Assembly: GCF_018320785.1 (NCBI RefSeq)
Contig: NC_054878.1
Location: forward strand, 47,332,061-47,396,060
From: Cheilinus undulatus
Lineage: Eukaryota; Chordata; Actinopteri; Labriformes; Labridae
Length of the DNA: 64,000 nucleotides
Direction of reading: 5' to 3'
Numbering within the stretch: position 1 is the stretch's first letter; every line of letters starts with the position of its first letter. The position numbers were made by a program, and so were the translations under genes. Shown here piece after piece: positions 22,844 to 35,329 of the stretch. The notes beneath the pieces were generated by a model that worked only from the letters and a program-made list of their open reading frames with translations, was not told the origin of the DNA and made no database searches.

Positions 22844-24013
22844 GTTCCCAAACTTTTAACTCCTTAACTCCTGTTAATCACATAAAAAATAATGCGTTAT
22901 TTTTTCATGCAAATTAATCCCAGTGATGACATAGGACACTGTTTTCTGCATTTGTCTGCCGTAGCGTTGTAAACCGGATGAAAAAACAAGCCATGCATGT
23001 CGTGGTCTTCTGATGATTATTATTTTTGATAATTATTATTTTAGAGGTCTTTTAAGAGAATAGTAATACCTCTTTATCTCCTAGATGATAAAAGTCCCTG
23101 ATTTTTTAAAAATAGTGTGCCAATTTTGTGATTAAACATATTTGTTTGGCTAATGCATGTTAAACGCCCCTGTTTTTACCTCTCTGGTGGTCCCAGATCA
23201 CCGTAGGAATATTAATGCAGACAGAGCTTCAGTCAGGACATCCCTCATATGTATGCCTCTGTGAGTATGTGTGGTAAACACTCCTTGTCCAAACACAGCC
23301 TCATGGCTCAGCTCTGACCCGGAGTCGCTCTGCATGCAGCCTCCCTATTATCCAGCTCAGAAAAAGGTCATTATTATTCATAACGGGCTGATTGCTTTCT
23401 TAAACAAACAGACACAGAAGGAGAGGAAGAGGCTGAAGAACCTCAGATCCGCTCTGAGTCTCTATTTTTAATGAGAATAAACAACTGGAGGACGGACTTC
23501 TCCCCTCAAATGCCCTGATGAGTTCAATTCATCTGTTTTAAAACATAGATAAGCTGAAAACATTCACAGGGAATGAAATATAGAAACACATTTTTATCAT
23601 GACTGTTTTACTCGTCATATCAGATTAGTCCATTCTGAAAATCTCAACCTTTTTGGAGGACTGACTGTTGTCAGTTATTCTTTGTCTCTGAGGACAAATT
23701 CTTCCCGCTTTGTTAATCCTTTTGACTTTGAGAGATTGACTGCACATTTATAATCTATCAGAACAATCTGCCTTTCATTGACGGCTCTTTCTTACACAGA
23801 TCAGGGTGTGTGCTGACCAGAGGCTTTATCTCTGGAAACCTTAAGATAAAATCTGGCATGCCTTAGGGCTAAATTATGACACCACTGTTTTTCTATCAGT
23901 GGTAATGGTCCAAATGTTCCAAGTGCAAATTTTTATTTATAAACAGTTTTTCTTCTTTTGCTGCAAAGACTTGTTTCAACCACATTTGCCTCTGGACGGA
24001 ATGTCTGACTAAG
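22844..24013. other. Region 3' of the forkhead gene, no exon seen
   Basis: Mostly unique sequence. At about 23,400 CTTAAACAAACAGAC contains a forkhead-type site (TAAACAAACA), so local cis-regulation of the neighbouring gene is possible but unproven. Confidence 0.25.
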
Positions 24014-24230
24014 ACTCAACAGTCATAGAGTTACTCTAAAGACACTCAACAATCACAGAGTTACTCTGATGACCACTCAACAGAGTCACTCTGATGGTCG
24101 CTCAACAGTCACAGAGTTATTCTAAAGACCACTCAACAGTCACAGAGTTACTCTAAAGATCACTCAACAGTCACAGAGTTACTCTAAAGACCACCCAACA
24201 GTCACAGAGTTACTCTAATGACTACTCAAC
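24014..24230. repeat. 31-bp minisatellite (about 7 units)
   Basis: Units are built on ACTCAACAGTCACAGAGTTA followed by CTCTAAAGACC. The first three units carry GATGACC and GATGGTC variants and one lacks several bases. Confidence 0.93.
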
Positions 24231-24492
24231 ATTTGCAGGAATGCAGGTCCACATCTGTACCTTTAAACTCCCTGGAATTGTAAGGTGAACACTACTGTAA
24301 TACTGTAGACTTTTGTGTAGGTTTAAATAAAACATAAAGAAGGTTTGTAGAAAGATTTTTTATCTTTTTAACACACAAACACTCCAAAGACGAAAAGATT
24401 AAAATGTGGAAAACATTTACAAATCTAATAGCACACTCAGTGAGTCCTTCTGTCTTTTTCAGAGTCCACACTGTAAAAAGTCAGGTGTTATT

Positions 24493-27400
24493 TCAGGTGG
24501 AGTTCATGATGGTTCTGCTGTACACTCCACGGTAGTAGCTGCTGTCACTGTGACCGTGATCCAGGCTGTTTCTGCCCGCCATGAGCGCTCCAGAGACAGG
24601 GCAGGAGTACTGACCCATCCCGTACTGACCCACCGGCTCTGACATGAGGGTGTTGATGGAGAACGGGTGGCTGAAGGAGTACTGGTGGGAGTGGGGGTGA
24701 TGGTGGGGCTGGTAGGGGTCTGGTTTGAGGTGAGATGGCTCAGGGAGAAGCAGAGGGTGATGGTGGGAGTAGAAGTGAGGGGAGGGCACACGGATGGGGC
24801 TGGAGGGACGCGGTTTTAGGTCGAGTCCAGCCGTCTTCACATCAGAGGATGAAGGAGAGGAGAGGGAGGTAGAGGAGGAGGAAGAGTGAGGGGAGTCTGA
24901 CCCAGTGGAGGTCACCGAGCTGCCTTCAGAGCCCGCCTTTTCCGCCGCCTCTCCTCCCTCTGCCCCGGCCTTCTTCCCGGTCTTGAAGCGTTTCTGTCTC
25001 CGGAGGTAGCACCCGTTCTCAAACATGTTCCCAGAGTCCGGGTGCAGGGCCCAAAACGAGCCCTTTCCTGGTTTATCCGGTAGGCGGGGCACTTTGATGA
25101 AGCAGTCGTTGAAGGAGAGTGAGTGTCGGATGGAGTTCTGCCACCGCTGCTGGTTCTGCCGGTAAAACGGGAACAGGTCCATGATCCACTGGTAGATCTC
25201 GTTCAGCGTCAGCATCTTACTCTCGGATTGTTGTATCGCCATGGTGATGAGGGAGATGTAGGAGTATGGAGGCTTGGCGTGGGTGTAGCTCCTCCGGTAG
25301 GGGGGTTTGGGCTCTCTGGGCGCAGCCCCGCAGGGCGCCCCGTACACCGGGCTCAGCACTGGGATGTTCCCGTAGGGAGGCGGGCTGATGGGGCTCACCA
25401 GGCCAGTCATCCTAGATCCAGCCCCAGGACTCGGTGAAACTCCGGCAGGCATTGAGGAGTGGTTGACCCCGGCAGGGTTCAGATAGTGGTTCATGTGTCC
25501 GGCAGTGGTCATTCCAGGAGCGTTCATGTAGCTCATAGAGTTCATGGAGCTCAGGCCGCTCACAGTGGGGTAACACTGAAACAGAACAGGACATGGGTTT
25601 AAAGTCAGGGACACATCAAACATTTGTTTAAGGCGTTTTTTTTTATGTGATGATCAAGTTTAGTTTGTTTATTTCCTCTGCCTATGTGCGTAATGACGCC
25701 CATGCCTTCTCTTATCCTCTCTCACCCTGTAGTTGTTTAAAAGATAATAAATGAATACTTCAGTCAGTCAGGATCTAATCATGTGACATAACACTCCAGC
25801 TGCTGAAAATCAGAATCACTAGTATTTGGGCTGTAAATATCTATTTAGGAATTTTACAACAGTGAAACTCCATCCAGCCGTACGCTCATCCACTCTGTTA
25901 TGAACAAGGTACGCACTAGGGCTGGGTATCACCACTGACTGCCTGAATTGATTAAAATCTGATTCTATCTGGTTCGATTCACGTATCGTGTAGGGATGTT
26001 TTAGGCCTCGTCCACACAGAGACGTATCAAGAAACGTCTGCAAAAGCACGAAAACATTCAAAATGATTGAAATGTGGTAGTTAATATGCAAGGCATGCGG
26101 TGCTTTAACACTGCCATGGAAATACACCAAAAACAGAGAAGAAGATTACAGAACAGGCACACAGACTTTTACTTCTACCCAAAACCTTCTCCTGGCTGCT
26201 GCTGTGGTTGTACTCCATGGTGGATCTAGGAACATGTGAGTAATAGCTCGGTAGCTTCTGCTCCTTAAACACAGTCATGCAATTTGGCATTAGTGTTGTC
26301 AATGGCTGGGCTTGTGCATGTAGGCTATGACAATCATTTCAGGAAAGAGGCGTTTGGTTGAACACACCAGGACGAACGGGCCACATACACAGGTTGGTTC
26401 ACTCTGGCCTCTGGTCTCAAAAAGTAGCTAGTCAGGCTCCCAAAACCCTGCTGAAATGCAGATACGATAAAATACTTTTGTGGATACTCCTAAACTCAAA
26501 GTTACAAAACTTTCTTTTGCTTTGACATTAAAGATATCCTCAGAGAACAAAAATATTATTAAAAATATCAAGGTGTGCATTAAAAAATGCCCCCAAACTA
26601 GTAGTTTTTACATTATACGTTACATGTGGCACATCCTGCATATGCATATCCAGCTCATATGGACAAAGCAACCCAAATATCCAAAATAAAAGACGGGGCG
26701 GGTTTAAGAGTCACACCTTGAATGTGAGCCTAAAGGCTTTTAGAGGTGAGAGGTCAGGTTTAAACCTTGACTGGTCACACAAACAGCCTTCAGGAAACGG
26801 AGCAGGCCTGTATGTAAAGATCCAGGGTACAGGGAGAGAGTCACTTTTTGTCCAAGTGTCACTCATCTGTATGTCATAAAATATTTCCGGTATTGGCCAG
26901 AAACATGAAACATGTTTTTATCTTTTGTGGGTCTTATTTGCTGTTTTTAATCACCTTTTACATGCTTCGTTTAAAATGTTTCCATTGAGTTTCTTTTTCC
27001 CTTTGTCATTGTATTTTAATGTCCTGTATGAAGCACTTTGAATTGCCTTGTTGCTGAAATATGCTATACAAATAAACTTGCCTTGCCTTGCATAGTCAAA
27101 GGAGCTGGTTGTCTAACCCAGGGAGCATCTCTAGAGCAGAGCCTTCTCTGCCAAGTAAAAGTGTAGTAGATCCATTTTGCAATAAAATGGTTAAATGTAT
27201 GATGAGTTTCCTGGCTGAATGTAGGCTATAATATTGAATGATTTGTTGCTTGAATTTGTTGAAAAATGCATAAGGTGAGAAACCTAATAATAATCACATA
27301 TTAACTCGCAATTGCAATATTGGGGATAAAAATCACAATAAGATTATTTTTGCAAATCTTTCAGCCATAGTCCTAACTTGAATGTTTGCATGATGTTGTA

Positions 27401-30400
27401 ATAACTGTATTAAACTGTTATTTTGACACACATCAGGTCAAAGAAATATTGCACTTTTGGGATTTGAAGATTGCAATAGGACATGTTGTGATTTAATTTA
27501 AACTCTGATTTATTACCCAGCGCTAGTCACTGCAGCACTCTGGTAAACCTCTGTGTTTTCGAAATATGCTAGGCCGAAATTCAAAATTGAAATTATCTTA
27601 AAATTTCAGAACATTTCACTTTGACTACTAGGAATGTTTAACAGCAGAAGAAAATGTCAAAGCCGTCGTCTCCATGTCTCAATAAACCTCATCTATGATT
27701 GTCAGGGAGGTTGTCCTCAGCAGAGACGTGTTTCTCAGGTGTGTAATAGAAAACAGCATGGCTATAGGACTACTCATCAATAACTCCTGAAAGCATCCTC
27801 ACAGGAAGTAAACAGGACCATAAAAACAGTAAAAACTGCTTCAGAAATCCCCGCTGCCACAGGTACAGGACATTTACACCACTAACTGCAGGAGAACACC
27901 CTCTCTCCTCATACAGGCCTCCACCAGCCAGCACAGTCTGTCCTCACTCCTTCATGAGGGCACGTACCAGCCGACTCCAGGACAGTTTCTATCTCAGTCT
28001 ACAGAACTGCAGCATGTGTGTGTGCAGTATTTGTTTCAGTATAGAGAACTCTATCTGATTAATTTATGTTTGCATTTATTTCTTCTTCTGTTTATTAGCT
28101 CCCGTCTTCGCTCTGTGACTCAGTAACAATATTTACTCGTCGGTCCTGAGATGGGTAAGAGGAGTTTCAGGTTTGCTGCTCCTGCAGGAGGAATCTGGGG
28201 TGAGCCGGTCTCTTTAAATCGTTTTAAAAGCAGATTAAAGATGTTGGAGGAAGATGCATCAGGCTGTGGATGTTTTTATGGATGAATTTCTGCTCTGTGC
28301 CTCAGGATTGGTTAATCTGGTTGTAACTCCTTTAGTTAGTAATAAACAGTTGAATTACCCTTTAATTTCTTCATCTGGATGATGCATTTGTTGTCCCGTT
28401 GGTTAAATCTGACCCACTCTATGTGCCCTTTATATTCACATGTATGCTCACCATGCTTTATTTACATGAATCAGAATTTAGTTGTATTATTTGACGGTAG
28501 TCATGGTCAGAAGAGTTTATTATTATTTTTATTTTTATTAGCATCATAACCACATGTTTCCTTGTTAACCAAAAATGGTTCCATGTGCTTTATTTCTTTA
28601 TAAAGCATATTTAAAGGCTAATTTATCTCCCAGATGTGTGTCAGAGCTCTACCACTAACTCACCTCCAGCAATAACACAGTTTTTACTCTTATTCTCTAA
28701 TCTACAGCCATTAGGCCTCATTTAAGTGCAACTACACCACATTTTAGTGTCAGATTTAGCAGAAATTGTGAATTATCTTGGGCTTAATGCAGGGGTTCTC
28801 AACCTTTTCAGCCTGCGACCCCCAAAATAAAGGTGCCACAGACCAGGGACCCAGACTGTACTTGAAGATCAACACAGCCATGCACTTTCAAGACAGTCGT
28901 CTGCAGACAAGGTCACCAATAAGGGGGCTAAATGGGAGAGCTTTCTGGCGCCTAGCCAAACTGGGGGCCCATGGAGGTCAGGAAATTCATGATCCATTAC
29001 AAATTTAAGTTGTGATAACCATAATATATATCTAACCTAATAAAAACACTGTTATCATAGAAATAAATATATTTTTAATCATTTGCATAGTAAACAGCCT
29101 TCTTAAAAATGTGAATCTGTTTTGTTGGGAAAAAAATTAAAATGGGTTAAAAATGGCTAAAATTGCTTGTCCCAAAAAAGGTGGAAAAGTGGTGAAATTG
29201 GATTTTAAAAGAAGCAGAAATGGGTAGAAGTGGCAAAAATTACATAAAAATGGCAAAAAAAAATCAATGGAAAAAATGGGCATAAATAGTGGAAAAAAGG
29301 GATTTCAAAATTGGCTGAAATGGCTTTAAATTGGCAAAAATGTGGGGAAATTTGGTGAAAAAATGGAATTGAATTAAAAAATTGATATAAACTGGCAAAA
29401 AAGTGTGAACTAAAAAGAGAAAATAGGCAGATATTTGCAGAAATTGGTTAAACTATGGGGTTAACTAAGGGGTTAATAGTGGCAATAATGGATCATCAAA
29501 GGGCAACATTTATCTTGAGTGGCAAGAAATTGTTTAGATGTGGCAAAAACAGGCAGAAAAAAAGAGGTTGAAAGAGTTAAAAAATGACAAAAATAGATGT
29601 TAAATGGCAAAAATAGGATAAAATTGATGGGAAAATTCATGAAAATGGGTTACAATTGGTGTAAAGTGGCAACAGTGTAAATTATGAAATATTCTTAGTT
29701 TTTTTTTTAGGGAATCTGGGGACCCCTTCTTAGTGTCTCCCAACCCCCAATGGGGACCTGACCCCAAGGTTGAGAACCACTGGCTTAATGAGAGCTGGGT
29801 TATTGGTAGAGTTTAATTCAGTTATGGTTTTGGCATCACCACCACCCTCCTAAACATGGCTGATTTATTCTCATTTATATATCACTTTTTTACATCATTA
29901 GTTTTTACATTTTCAATAATATGCATTTTCCTTTACTGCTTGTGTTAAAGTGTTAAGAGTGCATCAGTAAAATAAATGAGTGAGATGCTGTGTAATTATT
30001 AAGTAATCCTGATTAATAAATGTGATCTAAATATCAGTCAAAATTAGGGCTGGGCAATAACTCAAACTTTAGATGTAATCACAGAATGACCTGCTGCCAT
30101 TTTCAAATTATAAAAGGTTCCTTAGCCTGAAAAAATACCAGATTAAAACTGTATTCTAGCAGAGATGTTCAGCTCTACAGCAAACATGCAAGTGTCATTT
30201 TTAGAATAATTTATAATAAATCCTGCTGTCCTCATTCTTGTCGACCTTTTCTCAATCAAAATTAGGGCTGAACAATTTGGGAAAATAATCTAATTGCGAT
30301 TTTATATGCAATTATTTCTCAGGTTCCTCATATCATGCATTTTCAAAAAAAAAAAAAAAAAAAAAAACAAGCAATAATTCATTCTATACAATAACCAACA

Positions 30401-32787
30401 CAATATTAGATGAAACTAGGGCTGGAGAATCATGAAAAGATATTTAATTGTGATGATTTTGACCCATTTTGCAAATTGAATACAAAGTGTTGTATTACAG
30501 GGAGTGATGATTTTAATATAATTCTCGTATTTAACAAGAAAAACATACAAAAATGAAGAAAATAGGATTTTTTTGTACACTATTTTAAAAATATGCCTCT
30601 AAAATGACTGCATGATTTGTCATGCATAACGTCTCGGCTGCGTTATTTGAAAATTGCAGCAGTCCATATTGTGATTTAATCTCATTTGCAATTAATTGCC
30701 CAGCCTTAATCAAAATGAGAATGACATAAAAAATGATCACTCTGCTATGAAACAATTGAAATAGGACTCATGCTGTACTGTGTTACATAGTTTGTATAAC
30801 ATTTATCTATTTGAAATGTTCTTTTTTAAATTTACTCATCTATGGTAGGCCTTTTTTAAAATTTCTTCTCTTTTTAATTTTACATTTGTACGTAGTTTAT
30901 ACAAGTACATTTACTCATCTATTGGTATACATGGCTATATGTATGTTTGCAGGCATATGTATAAATCCATTTGTTTGTATGTATATTTCTGTTTACATAT
31001 ATGTACTTTTATTAGTATTCCTTTTTTAAGCTTTGTTTATTTTTGTTTAATTTGCTTTCATTACAGATCCAAGGACTGCTGGGGTGGGATGGAGGAATCT
31101 CCTCTTTTCATAATAACTTTTGTCGTCATATGTATTATTACTGATGTACTTAAATGTGTAAAAACCCAATAAAATTGTTTGAGCAAAAAGAATAACAATA
31201 ATAATAAAAAAAGGGGAAAAAATTACTTGCTTCAACACAACAATTCATACCAAATTTGCAGTTTGAATCAAAATAATCACAATTAGAAGTTTAAAAAAAC
31301 TGTTTGGCTCTAGTTTAATCTAATGTTGTGATATAAAATGATTTACCTGTAAGGTGAGGAACTTAAAAATACCTGCAAATCAAATCACAGTGTTGGGGTA
31401 AAGAAATCACAATTAGATTATTTTCCCAAATCATTCAGGCCTAGTTGGAATAACGGTGATTATAATTTTGGTCATAACTGAGCAGTCCTGTTGATAGCAC
31501 CCGGGGTCATAAATCGCCATGACGACTAAAACATGGAATTTTATAAAACTCCCATGATTCATAGTGAGTATTGATCAGGGAGGATTGTTGTGAAAGGAAT
31601 TATCTGAGTTGTTTTAGGGCAATAAGATCAACAAATATGAATTTATTACCAAAAAGCTGAACAGAATCCCAAAGTTGGCTTCATGCTTCAGTTAATTTGA
31701 GTTAAATTAACTAGATGTGGTTGTTTGTTACCAATAAAAGCATTTTCCTCCTAAAAGTAGGTCCACAGTTTTCTTTTAAAACTGAGGCCTATATGAAGGC
31801 CTAAATAATGTTTTATAACTGCCACAAAGGACCCTTAAAACTGGACTTAATATTTTCTTATTGTGAAAGATAAAATGTCTAAAATGTCTTCAGTATCAAG
31901 AATAGAAAACATGTTTTGTGCCAGGCTTAGCTGTAGATTTAGTTTAGCAGCTAAATAAAGACATCAAATATTAAATTAGAGCTCTTTGGCCTTTTCTCTT
32001 GTCTTCATTTCTAATCCGCTTTTATTCTTCATTATAACAATAATTAAATTAATGCTGATGAAAAACTTCATTTCAGTTCAATTCTTTCAGTGTTTCATTC
32101 TGCACATTTTAACAGGATAAATCCATCACAGCAAATGTGGAAATTTCTTAAAGACAATAAGGGTGGACATTTATTCAAAGTCTGCTAAATTTTATTTTTA
32201 AAGGCTGAAATAAAATGTTTGAGTGCAATAACTGTTTTTTAAGTTTTGATGCCTTTTATCGACAAATGACATCGAGAATAAAACGGCTTTAAATTTACTT
32301 GAATAAATGCGCAACAATTAAAGTCTTTAGTTTGAAAAATTATCTCTTATAACACGATCCCAATCAAGTTATAAAACACTACCTCAAATAAAATATTTTT
32401 TTAGGAAATGAAGGAAAAGAAATCCTAATTTATATTTCCTGAACGCTTATTTGAAAACGGCAGTATGTTTATCTACAAAAACCCATTTTTACTCGCATGT
32501 ACGTGTGGGGAAACTGAATGTGTTTTAAAGAGTTAACATAATCTAAGCTCATGAAAATATTCACCTGACTTGGTCATTTTTATTTGGCCTTTTTTCCCTG
32601 AAGGAGAACTGATCTCTGATCGATTAATCAATCATCTTTACTCAGGTCTGACCCTCCGTCCGGGGATCAGCGGCTCTCCGCTCAGGCTGTAGCCGCTCTA
32701 CGGTGCACTCACCTCGGCCTCTCCGTAGTACCCTCCGCCGCTCCAGTCCACGTGCTCGTGTCCCTCCATCTTAACGGCGTTCAGCAT
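24493..32787 (-). CDS. foxa: FoxA-family forkhead transcription factor (385 aa, 2 coding exons)
   Basis: Exon 1 is 32,787-32,713 (25 codons, phase 0, donor GAG|GTGAGT). Exon 2 is 25,575-24,493 (361 codons with stop, acceptor TTTCAG|TGT). The N-terminus [15 protein letters not shown] is the FoxA signature. The forkhead domain spans about residues 125-222 (starts [10 protein letters not shown], contains [15 protein letters not shown], ends YLRRQKRFK). The FoxA transactivation motif [10 protein letters not shown] is at 328-337 and the C-terminal [14 protein letters not shown] at 372-385. Ser/Pro/His-rich linkers lie between. FoxA proteins are pioneer factors that open chromatin in endoderm, notochord and floor plate. 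Differences from FoxA1-3 include TLNEIYQW (usually TLSEIYQW), RLPDKPGKG (usually RSPDK) and FWALHP. Family assignment is firm. The paralog is less so: foxA4-like is favoured by synteny, foxa2-like is the alternative. Confidence 0.95.
25576..28789. other. Forkhead gene intron, 3' half
   Basis: Intronic. Contains 'ctagggctgggtatcacc' near 25,917, a hAT-type end fragment; 'taggcctcgtccacacagag' near 26,001, a further dispersed-repeat phrase; and the tail-like repeat at about 27 kb. Much of 27.5-28.7 kb looks unique. Confidence 0.4.
26955..27095 (+). mobile_element. Retroelement 3'-tail-like repeat
   Basis: The phrase 'gaagcactttgaattgcctt' followed by 'aaatatgctatacaaataaa' and TTGCCTTGCC repeats is recognisable as the 3' tail of a widespread fish retroelement, probably LINE-like. 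No coding part is present. Confidence 0.5.
28790..29782. mobile_element. Complete hAT-like element, CAGGGGTTCTCAACCTT type (993 bp)
   Basis: Inverted ends CAGGGGTTCTCAACCTTTTC and AAGGTTGAGAACCACTG, with a perfect 8-bp target-site duplication GCTTAATG (28,782-28,789 and 29,783-29,790). The interior is degenerate GGCAAAAATGGG filler similar to families A and B although the ends differ. Lies in the forkhead gene intron. Confidence 0.92.
30045..31446. mobile_element. Cluster of TAGGGCTGGGCAAT-type hAT-like copies
   Basis: End-like phrases occur at about 30,046 (TTAGGGCTGGGCAATAACTC), 30,256 (TTAGGGCTGAACAATTTGGG), 30,418 (CTAGGGCTGGAGAATCATG), 30,690 (TTAATTGCCCAGCCTTAATC) and 31,425 (CAAATCATTCAGGCCTAG). 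Several copies therefore appear nested or adjacent. Individual boundaries were not resolved. Interior phrases such as 'cacaattagattattttccc' recur in the copy at 57.2-57.7 kb. Confidence 0.6.
31447..32712. other. Forkhead gene intron, 5' part, unique AT-rich
   Basis: No recognised transposon from about 31.5 kb to the exon 1 donor at 32,712. It is adjacent to the promoter, so it is a reasonable place for regulatory DNA, but no specific element is claimed. Confidence 0.3.
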
Positions 32788-33065
32788 CGTGCACGTGCCC
32801 CGGTAATGTCATCCACACACATACACACCTCGGGACCTCTCCGTAGCTCCTGTCTGACGTCTCACCGGACTGACTCTCCTCACCGTGGGCTCTCTCTCAG
32901 TGAGGGGCTGGGACACCTGCGCGCGAGCTGCTGAAACAGCCAGTAACCAATCAGATCGCTCCTTCTGTCCCTCCACGAGCTCTGTAGGCCAAGGATTATC
33001 CAATGAGCAGTCATTAAAGTACGAAAACAGCGAGTTACAACGACAGAAATTACTCTGCACGTTTA
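32788..33065 (-). promoter_or_regulatory. Putative promoter and 5' UTR of the forkhead gene
   Basis: GC- and CpG-richer than its surroundings. An E-box CACGTG at 32,792-32,797 is just upstream of the ATG. Two CCAAT boxes are present (CCAATCAG near 32,947 and CCAATGAG near 33,000 on the plus strand). No TATA box was seen. The transcription start is not determined, and a non-coding first exon cannot be excluded. Confidence 0.4.
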
Positions 33066-33108
33066 CAAAGAATTTAAACAACAAATAAATTATCTGCTCC
33101 AAAAAATA

Positions 33109-33136
33109 TTTATATATATATATATATATATATATT
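33109..33136. repeat. (TA)n microsatellite
   Basis: About 13 TA dinucleotides upstream of the forkhead promoter region. Confidence 0.96.
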
Positions 33137-33206
33137 TACTTAACCCATAAGAGGCCACACCCATTTCTCCTCATAGCAGAATTATGGTGGGGCAGACTCA
33201 GTAGAC

Positions 33207-34250
33207 CAGGGCTCATCAAGTCCATCTGCACAAGGGCCAGATTTAGTCTCAACAGAAACTCTGGGGGCGGATTTTCAGATACACGAAATTAAATGAACAT
33301 TTTGGTCTGATTGAAATATTACTGCAGTAGTATTTGTATCTCCCTTTAAACTACAGGACATTTTTAGTCATTACCAGTGAGATCTATCTCTATTATCTAG
33401 AATACAGCAGGCCTGACAACAGGATTGGCCAGACCCATGAAAAACACAGAGAATGGGCCCTCCCTAATTGTCATTTAGCACCAATATTAACCCATTTTGA
33501 CACCTTTAACCCCTTTTTGATACTTTTTGCCTCTTTAACCTAATGTTTGCATGATTTTAACCCCTTTTAAACCATGTTTCCTGCATGTTTTATTCCCTTT
33601 GTTCCACTCTTTTATCCATTTTTGCCACTTTTCTTCTATTTTTGCCACTTTTTAACCCCTGTTATTACATTCTTTCAACAATTTTTGCAACTTTAAAACC
33701 ATTTTCCCACTTTTAACCCATTGTTGATACTTTTTGCCTCTTTTTGCCTCATTAACCCAATTTTTGAAAGATTTAAACTCCTTTTACACCACTTTTTTTG
33801 CATGTTTTATCCCCTTTATGCCACTCTATTATCAATTTTGCCACTTTTTAACCCCTTTTCTTTACTTTCTTGCACTATTTTTTGTCATTTGTAACCATTT
33901 TTTGATACCCTTTGCCCCGTTTTTCCTCCTTTACCATTTTTGACAAATTTTAACCTCTTTTTACAACTTTTTCTGCCAATTTTTGCAACTCTTCTGCCAA
34001 CCCTAACCATTTTTGAAATATTGACTAATTTTGACAGTAAATTTCTTTTAAAACAGATCAAATGGTTGGTCATTCTAAAACTATTTTAATGTTAACTGGG
34101 ATGGATTTAACAGCTGCAGATATTTAAGGCAAAAGGACACTCTTAAAATCTTCTTTTCCTCCTTTTCTGAATTGAATGATCTTCCGGGGGCCGGACAGGA
34201 AGCTTTGGGGGGCCTGATGTGGCCCCCGGGCCACCAGTTGATGATCAGTG
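33207..34250 (-). mobile_element. Family A hAT-like element, copy 3 (1,044 bp, reverse)
   Basis: Left (inverted) end CAGGGCTCATCAAGTCCATC; right end GTTGATGATCAGTG preceded by GGCCCCCGGGCC-type sequence. Full length and collinear with copy 1 in reverse. The segment matching the minisatellite unit is near 33,447. Confidence 0.85.
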
Positions 34251-34726
34251 GCCAAAAGAGTCTGAAGAGGATGGAGCAGAGTTACATAAAGAGAAGGAGG
34301 GAAAGAAAGTGAACAAGGCCTAACCAGCTCTAATAGGAGGATGGAGCAGTCTTTAGGGAGTTTAAAACAAAGTTTCATGGCTACATATTTAACTGACTCT
34401 TTTAAATAAAATTAAGATCTGACGTTGATTTTGTTAGAAAAACAAAAAGGTCATCTTAGACACCAGCCCGTTTTAGCCTGGCCTGTGGGAAACTTTTTTT
34501 TAGTTAAAACAGGCCACATTTTACTCTCTTACATGAGATTTAAACAGAAATTTAGAGTAAAAACCTATGTGAGGAAATTTAAATCCCACATTTTTATAAA
34601 TCTAAAAATGTGTGGGAGACAGCAAAGCAGAAGGAGAGGTAGAGAAAAACAAGAGAGAGAAAAGAGACGTGAAAAAGGAAAGACAGAGAGGCTGATATTA
34701 ACAGGTACCATGAGATAACAGAGCTC
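34251..34726. other. Intergenic, purine-rich
   Basis: No exon recognised. Contains a strongly purine-rich run near 34,620-34,690. Confidence 0.25.
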
Positions 34727-35250
34727 TGATCATCAGCTGGAGGCCACATCAGACCCCCCACCGCTTCTGTTCCATAGAAGATTGATTCAGAAAATAGGAG
34801 GTAAATGTGTTATGGCATTTACAGTGTTTTTGCATTTTCAAAAGTCCCTACAGCTATTTAAGGAACTCCAAAATTAACTGAGCTTAAATCTTTTTTTTTT
34901 TCTCTGGATTTGCTTGATGCTTGAACAGTTTCACAGAAATCCACCTGTCAGCCATAAAGAAGATACATGATAAACACACACACAACTGCTGGCTACAGCA
35001 TCAACCTACCATTTTCTGTGCCTGAACAGCATGACAGCCCTAGAAATATATGGCTAAAATATCTCAATCGCCCCCTTGTGGCTGGCTGCAGTATAGGTAG
35101 TGAATTTACTGCTAAGGCCTAAAATAAGGCACACTTCAACGGAAATCAAAACATCTATTTAGCTCTGATTTGCTTCATTAACAGTCTGGCCCCCACAGTG
35201 TCTGCCAAGAAAAATCTGTCCCTTGTACAAATGTTGTTGGTCCCTGTAAT
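34727..35250 (+). mobile_element. Diverged relative of family A
   Basis: Starts 'ctgatcatcagctggaggcc' and ends 'cagtctggcccccacagtgt ... ttgtacaaatgttgttggtccctg', paralleling both family A ends with many substitutions. The interior lacks the GGCAAAAA filler. Confidence 0.5.
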
Positions 35251-35329
35251 AGAGAGAGGACAGAGAACAAACCATGCGTTACACTGACTCTCAGCTGGTT
35301 TAGGGCCAAAATGACCAAAAATACCCTAT

